DNA of 53,503 bases from an uncultured Bacteroidales bacterium (GTDB lineage Bacteria > Bacteroidota > Bacteroidia > Bacteroidales > Paludibacteraceae). The position numbers and the translations under genes are program-made. How positions within the stretch are numbered: position 1 is the first letter of the stretch; each line of letters starts with the position of its first letter. This document shows, one piece after another, positions 15,630 through 25,076 of the stretch. The DNA is taken from contig CAMGMU010000006.1 of NCBI GenBank assembly GCA_946059305.1, forward strand, positions 1 to 53,503. Direction: 5' to 3'. The notes beneath the pieces were generated by a model. That model worked only from the letters and a program-made list of their open reading frames with translations. It made no database searches and was not told the origin of the DNA.

Positions 15630-15660
15630 TTTGATATTCCAAAAAATCTTTGTACCTTTG
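15630..15660 (+). promoter_or_regulatory. Promoter of the SulP gene
   Basis: TTTG (15630-15633), 19 bases, TACCTTTG (15653-15660). Its position rules out translation starts before about 15665. Confidence 0.8.
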
Positions 15661-15691
15661 CAGCGTTTTTCAGATATACAGATATTTCGCT

Positions 15692-17428
15692 ATGCAGAAG
15701 TTTGCTATTTCAGACGTTTTTTGCCCGAAACTCTTCACGTCGCTTAAGCACTACGACAAGAAGACTCTCACACAAGATATCGTAGCCGGTATCATCGTGG
15801 GCGTGGTGGCTATTCCGCTGGCTATCGCGTTTGGTATCTCTTCGGGCGTAGGTCCTACCGAAGGCCTTATTACTGCTATCATCGCCGGATTTTTAATTTC
15901 TTTTTTCGGAGGCTCCAAGGTGCAGATTGGTGGTCCTACCGGCGCTTTCATCGTAATTATCTACGGCATTATTCAGGAGTATGGCGTGAGCGGTCTGATG
16001 ATTTCCACCATCATGGCCGGCATTATCCTAATCCTGATGGGCTTATTCAAGCTCGGTAACGTGATAAAGTTCGTGCCCTACCCCGTAGTGATCGGTTTTA
16101 CTGCAGGTATAGCCGTAACAATCTTCACTACGCAGATGAACGATCTCTTCGGCTTGGGCATCACGGATGCACCGGCAGACTTCATTCATAAATGGATGTG
16201 CTACGCTGAGCACTGGCAAGACGTGAATTGGTGGGCTTTCGGCATTGGTATCCTTTCTCTACTGCTGATTATCTATACCCCCCGCTTGAGTAAGAAAATC
16301 CCCGGTTCGCTGGTAGCCATCATCGTAATGACGCTGGCCGCATGGGTACTTCGCACGTTTTGCGGAGTAGATAGCATCACAACCATCTCCGACCTCTATG
16401 AATTGCCCCACGGCATGCCCGCTCCACGTATGCCTGAGATTGCGCTCAAAGAGGGACAAACGATGATTAACTTGATTCAAGATCTCTTTCCCTCCGCCTT
16501 TACGATTGCTATGTTAGGCGCTATCGAGTCACTCCTCTCAGCTATGGTAGCAGATGGCGTGATAGGCGACCAACATAACTCCAACACCGAGCTGATTGGT
16601 CAGGGAATAGCCAACCTCGTCGTTCCGTTCTTCGGCGGCATCCCCGCTACAGGCGCTATCGCTCGAACGATGACGAATATCAACAACGGCGGCAAGACGC
16701 CAGTAGCCGGCTTGGTACACGCAGGCGTACTGATGCTCGTACTCCTCTTCTTGGGCAATCTCGTTGGCATGATTCCGATGGCATGCCTCGCAGGTGTGCT
16801 TATTATGGTGAGCTACAACATGTCCGGATGGCGTACATTCCTCTGGTTGGCCAAGAACCCCAAATCCGACTTCCTCGTGATGCTTGTGACCTTCGTGCTG
16901 ACGGTAGTGTTCAACCTCACCGTAGCCATCGAAGTGGGATTGATTTTAGCCATTGCCCTTTTCTTAAAACGAACCAACGAAATGACGGTAGTGCGCTCGT
17001 TCTCCAACGAATTAGACCCCACCCATCAAACCGACATCCGTCTTCATGGACAAGACCTTGAGATGCTCCATATCCCTGCACACACCGAGGTATATGAGAT
17101 TGATGGACCATATTTCTTCGGCATCGCCAATAAGTTTGATGAGATTAGCCGCCGTATTGGTAAAGACGACCAGAAAGTGCGTATCATACGTATGCGTAAG
17201 GTATCGTTTATTGACAGTACTGGCATTCACAATCTTGAGCAACTCTACCTGCGCTCCAAGCATTGCGGCATCCAACTCGTATTGTCAGGCGTTAACCAAC
17301 ACGTTTTCGAAGCGCTCGATAAAGCAGGCCTGGTGAAACTTATAGGACGAGAGAATATCCGTGACCACATCAATGGAGCGCTTGCGCGTGCAGGAGAAAT
17401 AGTAGGTGAAAAAATCGCCACAGACTGA
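15692..17428 (+). CDS. SulP family anion transporter with STAS domain
   Basis: 578 residues. About ten to twelve hydrophobic segments cover residues 25-425, with the SulP signature region ([20 protein letters not shown] at 25-44, [13 protein letters not shown] at about 77-89). A C-terminal STAS domain (about 450-560) carries [14 protein letters not shown], the usual phosphorylatable Ser context. SulP proteins carry sulfate, bicarbonate or dicarboxylates; the substrate cannot be chosen from sequence alone. I took the ATG at 15692 because the frame's earlier start at 15650 lies within the promoter. Confidence 0.93.
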   Translation: MQKFAISDVFCPKLFTSLKHYDKKTLTQDIVAGIIVGVVAIPLAIAFGISSGVGPTEGLITAIIAGFLISFFGGSKVQIGGPTGAFIVIIYGIIQEYGVSGLMISTIMAGIILILMGLFKLGNVIKFVPYPVVIGFTAGIAVTIFTTQMNDLFGLGITDAPADFIHKWMCYAEHWQDVNWWAFGIGILSLLLIIYTPRLSKKIPGSLVAIIVMTLAAWVLRTFCGVDSITTISDLYELPHGMPAPRMPEIALKEGQTMINLIQDLFPSAFTIAMLGAIESLLSAMVADGVIGDQHNSNTELIGQGIANLVVPFFGGIPATGAIARTMTNINNGGKTPVAGLVHAGVLMLVLLFLGNLVGMIPMACLAGVLIMVSYNMSGWRTFLWLAKNPKSDFLVMLVTFVLTVVFNLTVAIEVGLILAIALFLKRTNEMTVVRSFSNELDPTHQTDIRLHGQDLEMLHIPAHTEVYEIDGPYFFGIANKFDEISRRIGKDDQKVRIIRMRKVSFIDSTGIHNLEQLYLRSKHCGIQLVLSGVNQHVFEALDKAGLVKLIGRENIRDHINGALARAGEIVGEKIATD

Positions 17429-17443
17429 TTCATTGGCATACAT

Positions 17444-17474
17444 TTTGTTCTCTCCATTTTTTACAGTATTTTTG
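17444..17474 (+). promoter_or_regulatory. Promoter of smpB
   Basis: TTTG (17444-17447), 19 bases, TATTTTTG (17467-17474). The box ends only 4 bases before the smpB ATG, so transcription should start at or within a base or two of the start codon. Confidence 0.65.
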
Positions 17475-17478
17475 CAGC

Positions 17479-17940
17479 ATGTTACCCAAATCGAACGTCC
17501 ATATTCGCAACAAACGAGCCTCGTATGACTACGAGATTCTCGACCGTCTAACGGCCGGGATAGTGCTCTATGGTACGGAGATTAAGTCCATTCGCGACAG
17601 CAAAGCCTCCCTTGCTGACACCTACTGCGTGTTCAATGGTTCGGAACTTTGGGTCAAGCAGATGCATATTGCCACCTATCAGTTCGGCTCATACTCCAAC
17701 CATGAGGTGCGCCGTGATAGGAAACTGCTGCTTACCAAACGCGAGCTCCGTAAGCTCCGCAATGCAGTAAAAGATACAGGTAAGACCATCATCCCCCTTT
17801 CGCTTTTTATCAACGAAAAAGGACTTGCCAAGCTCGAGATTGCGCTCTGCCAAGGTAAGCACGATTACGATAAACGACAGTCGATTCGCGAACGAGAAGA
17901 CAAGCGCGAATTGGCCAAACTGACTAAGGTAAGAGGATAA
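17479..17940 (+). CDS. smpB: SsrA-binding protein SmpB
   Basis: Binds tmRNA and brings it to stalled ribosomes for trans-translation. 153 residues, the normal length. The OB-fold carries [20 protein letters not shown] (residues 9-28), [20 protein letters not shown] (about 31-50) and the basic C-terminal tail typical of SmpB ([15 protein letters not shown], about 127-141). The partner tmRNA is encoded at 28591-28985. No upstream in-frame ATG exists, and the promoter box ends 4 bases before this ATG, so the mRNA is probably leaderless or nearly so. Confidence 0.96.
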   Translation: MLPKSNVHIRNKRASYDYEILDRLTAGIVLYGTEIKSIRDSKASLADTYCVFNGSELWVKQMHIATYQFGSYSNHEVRRDRKLLLTKRELRKLRNAVKDTGKTIIPLSLFINEKGLAKLEIALCQGKHDYDKRQSIREREDKRELAKLTKVRG

Positions 17941-17979
17941 ATCCTTACCAGATTGTTGACTTAAATAATTTTGAAACAT

Positions 17980-19515
17980 ATGAGCAAAACATTACTTATG
18001 ATTCTTGATGGCTGGGGCCTGGGCAAAGCAGGCAAAGAGAATGCCATCTACAGCACCCCTACTCCCAATTGGGATGCGCTCCTGAAAAACTACCCCCACT
18101 CGCAGCTTCAAGCCAGCGGCGAGAACGTAGGTCTGCCCGACGGACAAATGGGTAACTCTGAGGTAGGACACTTGAATATCGGTGCCGGACGAGTGGTTTA
18201 TCAGGATTTGGTGAAAATCAATATCGCCATTCGCGACAACTCCATCATGCAGAACCCCGAGATTGTAGCTGCTTACAGCCGTGCCAAAGAGACCGGCAAG
18301 AAGCTCCATATCATGGGCCTGACCTCAACCGGTGGCGTTCACTCATCGCTGGATCACCTCTTTAAGCTCGTTAGTATTGCCGGCGAATACGGCATTGCCG
18401 ACCATACGTTTGTGCACTGCTTCATGGACGGTCGTGACACCGACCCTCGTAGCGGCATCACCTACATCGAAGCGCTTCAGAAAGAGTGCGACAAAACGGG
18501 CGCACATATCGCATCTATTATCGGTCGTTTCTACGCTATGGACCGCGATAAGCGTTGGGAACGCATCAAGGTTGCGTATGATCAGCTCGTTAATGGTCAA
18601 GGTCGCGCATGCGAAGACATGGTAGCTGGCGTACAGTCATGCTACGACAGCCACACCGAAGAGCATAAGAACACCGATGAATTCATGGAGCCGCTCGTAA
18701 ACGCGCATTGCGATGGCCGAATTGAGGAAGGCGATGTAGTCATTTTCTTCAACTACCGCAACGACCGAGCCAAGGAGATTACCATCGCGCTCACGCAGCA
18801 GGATATGCCCGAGCAGGGGATGCATACCATTCCCAACCTCCACTACTGCTGCATGACCCCTTACGACTCCAGCTTCACCGGCCTTCATATCCTTTTCCCG
18901 AAAGAGAACGTAGAAAACACGCTCGGCGAGATAGTAAGCAACCTCGGTATGAAGCAGCTTCGTATTGCTGAGACGGAGAAATTTGCACATGTCACCTTCT
19001 TCTTCAATGGTGGTCGCGAGGCAGAGTACCCGGGCGAGGAGCGTATCCTCATTCCTTCGCCCAAAGTACCTACGTATGACTTAAAACCAGAGATGTCGGC
19101 CCCTGAGGTAACCGAGGCCCTTGTAGAGGCTATCAACACGGAGAAATTCGACTTCATCACGCTCAACTTCGCCAACGGCGATATGATTGGCCACACCGGC
19201 GTTTATCCCGCTATTCAGAAAGCCGTAACCTGCATCGACAACTGCTCGCAGAAGGTGATTGATGCTGCCCTCGCACATGGTTATGAGGTGGTGATTATCG
19301 CCGACCACGGCAACGCCGACAATGCGATTAACGCCGATGGCACCCCCAACACGGCCCACTCGCTCAACCCCGTGCCGTTCGTTTATATCTCCAACGATCA
19401 TAAGAACGCGCACTGCCTCGATGGCCGTTTGGCAGATGTTGCTCCTTCTATCTGCCACATCCTTGGCATTGAGCAGCCTAAGGAAATGACGGGCAAATGC
19501 CTGATTGAAGACTAA
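17980..19515 (+). CDS. gpmI: 2,3-bisphosphoglycerate-independent phosphoglycerate mutase
   Basis: Interconverts 3- and 2-phosphoglycerate in glycolysis, using two manganese ions. 511 residues, the normal size. Metal and catalytic motifs: MILDGWG (residues 7-13), [14 protein letters not shown] with the phosphorylated Ser (about 59-72), [19 protein letters not shown], and [11 protein letters not shown] near the C-terminus. The ATG at 17980 was preferred to a TTG three codons upstream. It follows smpB by 39 bases and may be cotranscribed. Confidence 0.97.
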   Translation: MSKTLLMILDGWGLGKAGKENAIYSTPTPNWDALLKNYPHSQLQASGENVGLPDGQMGNSEVGHLNIGAGRVVYQDLVKINIAIRDNSIMQNPEIVAAYSRAKETGKKLHIMGLTSTGGVHSSLDHLFKLVSIAGEYGIADHTFVHCFMDGRDTDPRSGITYIEALQKECDKTGAHIASIIGRFYAMDRDKRWERIKVAYDQLVNGQGRACEDMVAGVQSCYDSHTEEHKNTDEFMEPLVNAHCDGRIEEGDVVIFFNYRNDRAKEITIALTQQDMPEQGMHTIPNLHYCCMTPYDSSFTGLHILFPKENVENTLGEIVSNLGMKQLRIAETEKFAHVTFFFNGGREAEYPGEERILIPSPKVPTYDLKPEMSAPEVTEALVEAINTEKFDFITLNFANGDMIGHTGVYPAIQKAVTCIDNCSQKVIDAALAHGYEVVIIADHGNADNAINADGTPNTAHSLNPVPFVYISNDHKNAHCLDGRLADVAPSICHILGIEQPKEMTGKCLIED

Positions 19516-19615
19516 GCTACATGCAAGGTGGTTCTTCCACCTCAAAGTAAGCATCCATTAAAGTACAGGTATATCCTCAAACGTTGGCGGGTTATTAAAC
19601 CATCCACACTCAAAC

Positions 19616-19653
19616 AAATCAGCCGAGCGATTGCCCGGCTGATTTTTCGTTTT
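19616..19653. terminator. Bidirectional terminator
   Basis: AAATCAGCCG (19616-19625) pairs with CGGCTGATTT (19636-19645), followed by TTCGTTTT. It lies between gpmI (plus) and the convergent NfnAB-type gene (minus). Confidence 0.8.
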
Positions 19654-19725
19654 GCAGCTTATAATAAACACGTATGCTAATCGGTTTTCCCAAAAATATG
19701 ATTCCAGATAACAACATTCCTTATA

Positions 19726-22110
19726 CTATTCTCCAGATAAGTTGGCATGCATAGCCGCAGCCGCTTTGCGTCCATCCGACATGGCGAGAATAACGGTCGC
19801 CCCACCCCGCACGATATCGCCTCCGGCATAGAGCACGGGGATAGCCGACTGCATGCCCTCGTTGACTACAATCGTTCCTGTCTTACTTATCTCCAACCCG
19901 GGTGTAGTACTTGGAATAAGCGGGTTAGGCGATACGCCTACGGCAACAATCACCAGGTCGCAGGGCAAGGTAATCGTCTGTCCTTCTACGGGTATCGGAC
20001 TTCTTCTACCTGAAGCATCGGGTTCACCTAACGCCATCACTTGCAGTACGGCTTCCATCACTTTGCCACTCGGCGGAAGAGGTCGACCATCAGCACCAAC
20101 TTGAGCAGGCTCAGCATGATAAGCTATGGGGTTATGAAGCGTAAGGAACTCCACACCCTCTTCCTTGGCATGACGCACTTCTTCTACACGGGCAGGCATT
20201 TCCTCTTCCGAGCGACGATATACGATAGTAGCATGTTCAGCGCCCAAGCGCTTGGCTGTTCGTACTGCATCCATAGCCGTATTTCCGCCTCCAACAACAA
20301 TCACATTCTTTCCATGAAGTACGGGTGTATCCATCTCTTCGCGAGAAGCACCCATCAGGTTCACGCGCGTGAGGTACTCGTTTGAACTCATTACGCCATT
20401 CAAGTTCTCGCCAGGAATGCCCATGAATCGAGGTAAGCCAGCACCCGTTCCTACAAAAATACCATCGAACGATTTGCGAAGTTCCTCTATCGTTATGGTC
20501 TTGCCGATAATCGTATCTTTCTCAAACCGCACGCCCATTCGGCGGAGGTTATCGATTTCTGCATCTACAATCTTATTCGGCAGACGGTATTCGGGGATGC
20601 CATACTTGAGCACACCGCCAATCTCATGCAGTGCCTCGAAGACGGTGACTTCGTAGCCCCATTTAGCCATGTCGCCGGCAAACGTCAATCCGGCGGGACC
20701 ACTACCTACTACCGCTATTCGTTTACCATTGGCGGGCTCAGTATGGGGTAGCGCCATCTTCCCGGACTCGCGTTCGTAATCCGCTGCAAAACGCTCAAGA
20801 TAACCGATAGCTACCGGCTCATGCTTCATCTTATGGTGAATGCACTTGCTCTCACATTGCTTCTCCTGCGGACACACACGGCCGCAGACAGCGGGCAGAG
20901 TGGATGACTCTTTAATCACCGCAGCAGCACCAAGGATGTCACCCTGCTCGATGAGGGATATAAACGAAGGAATCTGAATGCCAACAGGACATCCCTCAAC
21001 GCATCCTGGATTCTTGCAATGCAAGCAACGTTTAGCCTCTTGCATAGCCTGCTCGAGACTGAGCCCCTGATTGACTTCGTCGTATAGCGAAGTGGCACGA
21101 ATAGTAGGGTCAAGCGACGGCATCACTACGCGCGGTAAGGAAGCACGTTCTTTAGCAGTCAGCGGCTTGTCTTCAGCCTTCGGCTCCTCTCCATTTTGCT
21201 TTGATTCGGTTGCCGTTTCTTCTATCCCTTCTGATTCGTTGGCGTTTTTCGGCATTCCATCGGCTTGGTCGTTGGCTGCCACTTGCTCTGAGAGGGTTTT
21301 ATAGCGCTCAAAAGCTTCTCGCTCTTCGGCCTTATAGCCTCCCATTCGCGTGAGCATCTCGTTCCAATCCACCAGATGCGCATCAAACTCCGGACCATCA
21401 ACGCACACAAACTTCGTTTTGCCACCCACCGTAACGCGACAAGCGCCACACATTCCGGTACCATCTACCATGATTGTATTCAAAGATGCCTCCGTAGGCA
21501 CTCCGTATTTCTCGGTAAGAAGGCTTACGAACTTCATCATGATAGCCGGCCCAATCGTTACACATTTATGTACAGGCTCGCGGTTGATCACCATCTCCAC
21601 GCCTTGGGTTACCAGCCCCTGCTGACCATACGAGCCGTCATCCGTCATGATAATCAGTTCGTCAGATACAGCGCGGAGTTGTTCCTCAAGAATAATCAAT
21701 TCACGCGTACGAGCCGCGAGCACAACGATCACCTTATTGCCAGCCTGCTTGAGCGCTGAAGCAATCGGGAGCATCGGAGCTGCACCTACACCACCACAAG
21801 CACATACGACTGTTCCATAAGGCTGGATATTCGTAGCCTTACCGAGTGGACCAACAAGGTCGGCAATCTGATCTCCCACTTCGAGGTTACACAATTTAGT
21901 ACTACTTACGCCTATCTTCTGCACAACCAAATTGATGGTGCCCAAATGTATATCGGCATCAGAAATGGTGAGCGGCATACGTTCACCTTGCTCATCTACA
22001 CGGACAATCACGAAATGACCGGCACGTCGGGATTTCGCAATGAGTGGAGCCTCAACCTGAAGCTCCACTACATTTTCTGAGAAATATTTCTTACGAATAA
22101 TCTTGTTCAT
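19726..22110 (-). CDS. Fused NAD(P)H oxidoreductase: ferredoxin-NADP reductase-like and glutamate synthase small-subunit-like (NfnAB type)
   Basis: 794 residues joining two proteins that are separate in many bacteria. Residues 1-270 resemble NfnA/PyrK: FAD and NAD binding with CGGVGAAPMLPIA and a [2Fe-2S] site in GTGMCGACRVTVGG. A charged linker (about 280-325) follows. Residues 330-794 resemble NfnB/GltD: iron-sulfur cysteines (CLHCKNPGCVEGCP, CGRVCPQEKQCESKC), a first Rossmann fold VVGSGPAGLTFAG and a second VVGGGNTAMDAVRTAKRLG. It probably transfers electrons between NAD(H), NADP(H) and ferredoxin. Such fusions are normal in Bacteroidota. It lies 25 bases downstream of deoC. Confidence 0.9.
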   Translation of the reverse strand: MNKIIRKKYFSENVVELQVEAPLIAKSRRAGHFVIVRVDEQGERMPLTISDADIHLGTINLVVQKIGVSSTKLCNLEVGDQIADLVGPLGKATNIQPYGTVVCACGGVGAAPMLPIASALKQAGNKVIVVLAARTRELIILEEQLRAVSDELIIMTDDGSYGQQGLVTQGVEMVINREPVHKCVTIGPAIMMKFVSLLTEKYGVPTEASLNTIMVDGTGMCGACRVTVGGKTKFVCVDGPEFDAHLVDWNEMLTRMGGYKAEEREAFERYKTLSEQVAANDQADGMPKNANESEGIEETATESKQNGEEPKAEDKPLTAKERASLPRVVMPSLDPTIRATSLYDEVNQGLSLEQAMQEAKRCLHCKNPGCVEGCPVGIQIPSFISLIEQGDILGAAAVIKESSTLPAVCGRVCPQEKQCESKCIHHKMKHEPVAIGYLERFAADYERESGKMALPHTEPANGKRIAVVGSGPAGLTFAGDMAKWGYEVTVFEALHEIGGVLKYGIPEYRLPNKIVDAEIDNLRRMGVRFEKDTIIGKTITIEELRKSFDGIFVGTGAGLPRFMGIPGENLNGVMSSNEYLTRVNLMGASREEMDTPVLHGKNVIVVGGGNTAMDAVRTAKRLGAEHATIVYRRSEEEMPARVEEVRHAKEEGVEFLTLHNPIAYHAEPAQVGADGRPLPPSGKVMEAVLQVMALGEPDASGRRSPIPVEGQTITLPCDLVIVAVGVSPNPLIPSTTPGLEISKTGTIVVNEGMQSAIPVLYAGGDIVRGGATVILAMSDGRKAAAAMHANLSGE

Positions 22111-22135
22111 GTCATAACTGTTTTAAGTACCCATT

Positions 22136-23017
22136 TTAGAAATATCGTATTTCTTCGCCCTGAATAGAGCTGAGTATCTTATTGGCGAGCGAGGATGCAC
22201 CAAATCGGAAGCAAGAATTGTTAAGCCACTCTTCACCAAGTATTTCCTTAACGATAGTATAATGCTGCACAGCTTGCTCAGTGGTGCTTACGCCTCCCGC
22301 CGGTTTGTAGCACACCTTTTGGCCGGTCTTCTCGTACCATGCCTTAATCATGCAGCACATCACGTAAGTAGCCTCTAAGGTGGCCGCTACAGCAATCTTG
22401 CCAGTACTCGTTTTGATAAAATCAGCCCCAGCAGCCATAGCTAATACCGATGCCTTAGCGATATTATCAGCCGTCTTGAGGGCGCCCGTTTCGAGAATCA
22501 CCTTCAAATGCGCATTGCGAGCTGCTGCTTTCTGTTCTTCAATCTCCTCAGCGCACACATCATACCGCCCCTCAAGGAATTTACCCTGCGAGAGCACAAT
22601 ATCTACTTCTGTAGCACCAGCTGCCACTGCAAGCGCCACTTCAGCCACCTTAACCTCAAGGAAAGTTTGTGACGCAGGGAAACCACCGGCTACCGACGTA
22701 ATACCTACACCTGGAGCGGTGAGGTGCGCTTTTACGGTCTCTACAAGAGCCGGATACACACAAATAGAGGCCACATTGGGGAGGCCGGGGAATTGCTTCT
22801 GAAACAGATTGACATTCTCGGCCATTTTCTGTACTTTCTCTACGGTATCATCACCATTGAGCGTTGTAAGATCTATCTGACTGAGACATTGTTTCCACAC
22901 CTCAATGTTGTTGTTTTCTTCAAAATGTACATTGATAATGCGATTGACTTCATCCGTTACCTGCTGATCCGTCATTTCCAGCTTATACAACTCAAAAAGT
23001 TCCTTAAATTTATCCAT
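22136..23017 (-). CDS. deoC: Deoxyribose-phosphate aldolase
   Basis: Splits 2-deoxyribose-5-phosphate into glyceraldehyde-3-phosphate and acetaldehyde in deoxynucleoside catabolism. 293 residues, the longer form seen in Bacteroidota. The Schiff-base lysine is K202 in ADFIKTSTGK, and CVYP (86-89) and TEVDIVLSQG (136-145) are the other barrel motifs. No clear promoter is seen in the 92 bases to psd; read-through from psd is possible. The fused oxidoreductase gene follows 25 bases downstream. Confidence 0.94.
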   Translation of the reverse strand: MDKFKELFELYKLEMTDQQVTDEVNRIINVHFEENNNIEVWKQCLSQIDLTTLNGDDTVEKVQKMAENVNLFQKQFPGLPNVASICVYPALVETVKAHLTAPGVGITSVAGGFPASQTFLEVKVAEVALAVAAGATEVDIVLSQGKFLEGRYDVCAEEIEEQKAAARNAHLKVILETGALKTADNIAKASVLAMAAGADFIKTSTGKIAVAATLEATYVMCCMIKAWYEKTGQKVCYKPAGGVSTTEQAVQHYTIVKEILGEEWLNNSCFRFGASSLANKILSSIQGEEIRYF

Positions 23018-23109
23018 AAAATTTGGTGGGTATAGTATTCCTGCAATAAAAGTTTATCTATCGCGAAGAGAAAAAATGAAGTTAACGGCCCACTTCCAAG
23101 CCGAAAAAC

Positions 23110-23829
23110 CTACTCCTCTGGTGATGCAACAAGATTATCTACATTCGTAGTTTCATTAGTGAGGCGGAGCTTGCCAATGATGGTCTCATTACCCTTTACG
23201 GAATCGCCAAAATCTACAAAAATCTCGGTGTTGAGTGGGAGATAAAGATCAACTCTCGAGCCCAATTTGATAAATCCCAGGTGCTCATTCCTATGGCATT
23301 TGCTTCCTACCTTGGCGTAGGTCACCACTCTTCTCGCCATCGCACCAGCCACTTGACGAATCATTACTTCCTGATTGTTATGCGTTCGGACAACCACGAG
23401 CGAACGTTCATTTTCCGTACTTGATTTGGGCAACCAGGCTCCAAGATGCCTACCGCTTTGGTGCTCGCTACGCATGATTACCCCCTCAATCGGATACCAA
23501 TTGGCATGCACATTTAACGGACTCATGAATATGCTCACCTGCAGCCGCTCTTCCTTAAAATAGTCCGGCTCAAAAACGGGCTCAATCACTACGATGCGAC
23601 CGTCGCAAGGAGAAATAAGGAAATTCGGGTCATCTACGTCCAAGATGCGAAGCGGATTGCGGAAGAAATAGGTAGTAAACACCAATAACGCTGCAGTAAG
23701 CACCAGTATTACGGCAAAAATCCAATGTGGCGTAAGCAGATATACCGGCACATTGATAGCAAAAATGGCAAATGCGAGGAAAACAATAATGTTCCGTCCT
23801 TCGCGATGTATTTTAAGTTTGCGTTTCAA
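23110..23829 (-). CDS. psd: Phosphatidylserine decarboxylase
   Basis: Makes phosphatidylethanolamine from phosphatidylserine at the inner membrane. 239 residues with two hydrophobic segments near the N-terminus (about 14-33 and 36-55). FISPCDG-like LISPCDGRIVVIEPV (71-85) and SIFMSPLNVHANWYPIEGVI (99-118) are family blocks. Self-cleavage to form the pyruvoyl group is expected at Gly190-Ser191 in GFIKLGSRVDLYLP. The phosphatidylserine synthase often found next door is absent here. Confidence 0.93.
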   Translation of the reverse strand: MKRKLKIHREGRNIIVFLAFAIFAINVPVYLLTPHWIFAVILVLTAALLVFTTYFFRNPLRILDVDDPNFLISPCDGRIVVIEPVFEPDYFKEERLQVSIFMSPLNVHANWYPIEGVIMRSEHQSGRHLGAWLPKSSTENERSLVVVRTHNNQEVMIRQVAGAMARRVVTYAKVGSKCHRNEHLGFIKLGSRVDLYLPLNTEIFVDFGDSVKGNETIIGKLRLTNETTNVDNLVASPEE

Positions 23830-23851
23830 AATAATTCAAAAGTTTAATGGG

Positions 23852-23859
23852 CAAAGATA
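23852..23859 (-). promoter_or_regulatory. -7 box of a probable psd promoter
   Basis: Minus-strand TATCTTTG (23859-23852), about 23 bases upstream of the psd ATG. The -33 side has no clear TTTG. The box lies 9 bases beyond the stop of the SRPBCC gene. Confidence 0.45.
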
Positions 23860-23868
23860 CGCCTACAT

Positions 23869-24297
23869 TTACATTTGGGCGAATGGCATATGAGCTAACA
23901 TCTCTGCAGCTTGATCTAAGCCCTTTCGAAGCTTGGACTCTACCATCATTTTTATCATAGCAGGCATATCTGCTTTCACTGTGAGTTTGATGCGTGTGTC
24001 GCCTGGAGCTACTTCCTTGAGTTGTATCCAGCAATGGCCTTCCATAGGGATATTATCAAGGCAATATTTGATAGTGTCGTTCTCTATGCGGTCTTCTATG
24101 CGAATACCTATCATCTGACCGATACCTTCCACCTTAAACCTCACGTTGTCCTCTTCAGCAACAATCTCTTTGACTTTATCCTGGGGAATAAGATTTTTGA
24201 CTTTCTCGATATTGGTGAGGTTACTCAGTACGCGATAAATATCATGTGCCGATGAAGTAGAGGAAGTAATCTTACTTTCGTATTTCTGTTCTGACAT
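23869..24297 (-). CDS. SRPBCC (START-like) family protein
   Basis: 142 residues, soluble. The pattern of a SRPBCC ligand-binding fold is visible: an N-terminal strand ESKITSSTSSAHDIYRVLSN, a middle block VEGIGQMIGIRIEDRIE, and a long C-terminal helix (MIKMMVESKLRKGLDQAAEML). No ligand or activity can be assigned. The ATG at 24297 follows the pyrE-like stop by only 2 bases, so the two genes are almost certainly cotranscribed. An in-frame start at 24339 was rejected because it lies inside the upstream gene. Confidence 0.8.
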   Translation of the reverse strand: MSEQKYESKITSSTSSAHDIYRVLSNLTNIEKVKNLIPQDKVKEIVAEEDNVRFKVEGIGQMIGIRIEDRIENDTIKYCLDNIPMEGHCWIQLKEVAPGDTRIKLTVKADMPAMIKMMVESKLRKGLDQAAEMLAHMPFAQM

Positions 24298-24299
24298 AG

Positions 24300-24938
24300 T
24301 TATTTCTTTTTTTTCCAATCCTGCGGAGCGCGCTGCCATGCACGTACAATCTCCTCGTTCTCGGGCGATAGCACTCCAGACAGAATAGCATAGTTAATAA
24401 TTGAATTAAAACATGTAAGCGAGCGATTTTGCAGTGCATTCTTCTTGAGATGCTGCTGCCCAATCGTAAGTTCATAATCGAAAATGGAAATCATTCCCAG
24501 GACGATAGAGCCATCTTTTCTAAGCGCATCTTGCACTTTCGTACAATACTTGCCTTCCGAAACTTGATCTTCCACAATGACCACTTTTTGGCGCGGACGA
24601 AGATCACCCTCTATGCAATTCTCCAAGCCATGATCTTTAGGTCGACCATGAACATACACAAAAGGTAACCCTAATTCTTCCGCCACAGAATAACCTATAG
24701 CAATAGCATTGGGGGCTACAGCGGCTATGCATTCCACGTCAGGATACGTCTCAATAAGTACACGAGCGAGCTCCACTTTAATTTGACAACGCACAAGCGG
24801 ATAAGAAAGGATCTTACGGCTGTCAAAATATATCGGAGAAATCCACCCATTACCCCATTCAAAAGGATTGTTTGGTTGGATTTTAATAGCCTTCATTTTC
24901 AGCAATTTGGTTGCAATAAAATCTGACAATTCTTTCAT
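24300..24938 (-). CDS. pyrE: Divergent orotate phosphoribosyltransferase homologue
   Basis: 212 residues, collinear with Bacteroidota PyrE (orotate + PRPP to OMP): KAIKIQPNNPFEWGNGW near residues 16-32, the catalytic-loop region GRPKDHGLEN (98-107) and C-terminal REDW-like APQDW. The PRPP loop, however, reads VVIVEDQVSEGKYC (119-132) where a working enzyme has ED followed by a small-residue S/T-T-G-G-S loop: Thr is replaced by Glu128, Gly by Lys130 and Ser by Tyr131. The usual GVATGAI region is AVAPNAIAI. Activity as an OPRTase is therefore doubtful, and the symbol marks the family only. Transcribed from 25001-25031. Confidence 0.75.
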   Translation of the reverse strand: MKELSDFIATKLLKMKAIKIQPNNPFEWGNGWISPIYFDSRKILSYPLVRCQIKVELARVLIETYPDVECIAAVAPNAIAIGYSVAEELGLPFVYVHGRPKDHGLENCIEGDLRPRQKVVIVEDQVSEGKYCTKVQDALRKDGSIVLGMISIFDYELTIGQQHLKKNALQNRSLTCFNSIINYAILSGVLSPENEEIVRAWQRAPQDWKKKK

Positions 24939-25000
24939 TTTCTTTAGCGTATTCAGAACTTTTAAGGTATAAAAATGCAATATAAAATCATAAAGCGCTG

Positions 25001-25031
25001 CAAAGATACAAAAAAAAACTGAACCCGCCAA
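25001..25031 (-). promoter_or_regulatory. Promoter of the pyrE-like gene
   Basis: Minus-strand TTG (25031-25029), 20 bases, TATCTTTG (25008-25001). It gives a leader of about 57 bases. Confidence 0.7.
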
Positions 25032-25076
25032 GAAAAATTTTATGTTTTACAACATATATTGCGTTTTAGCTGGTTT

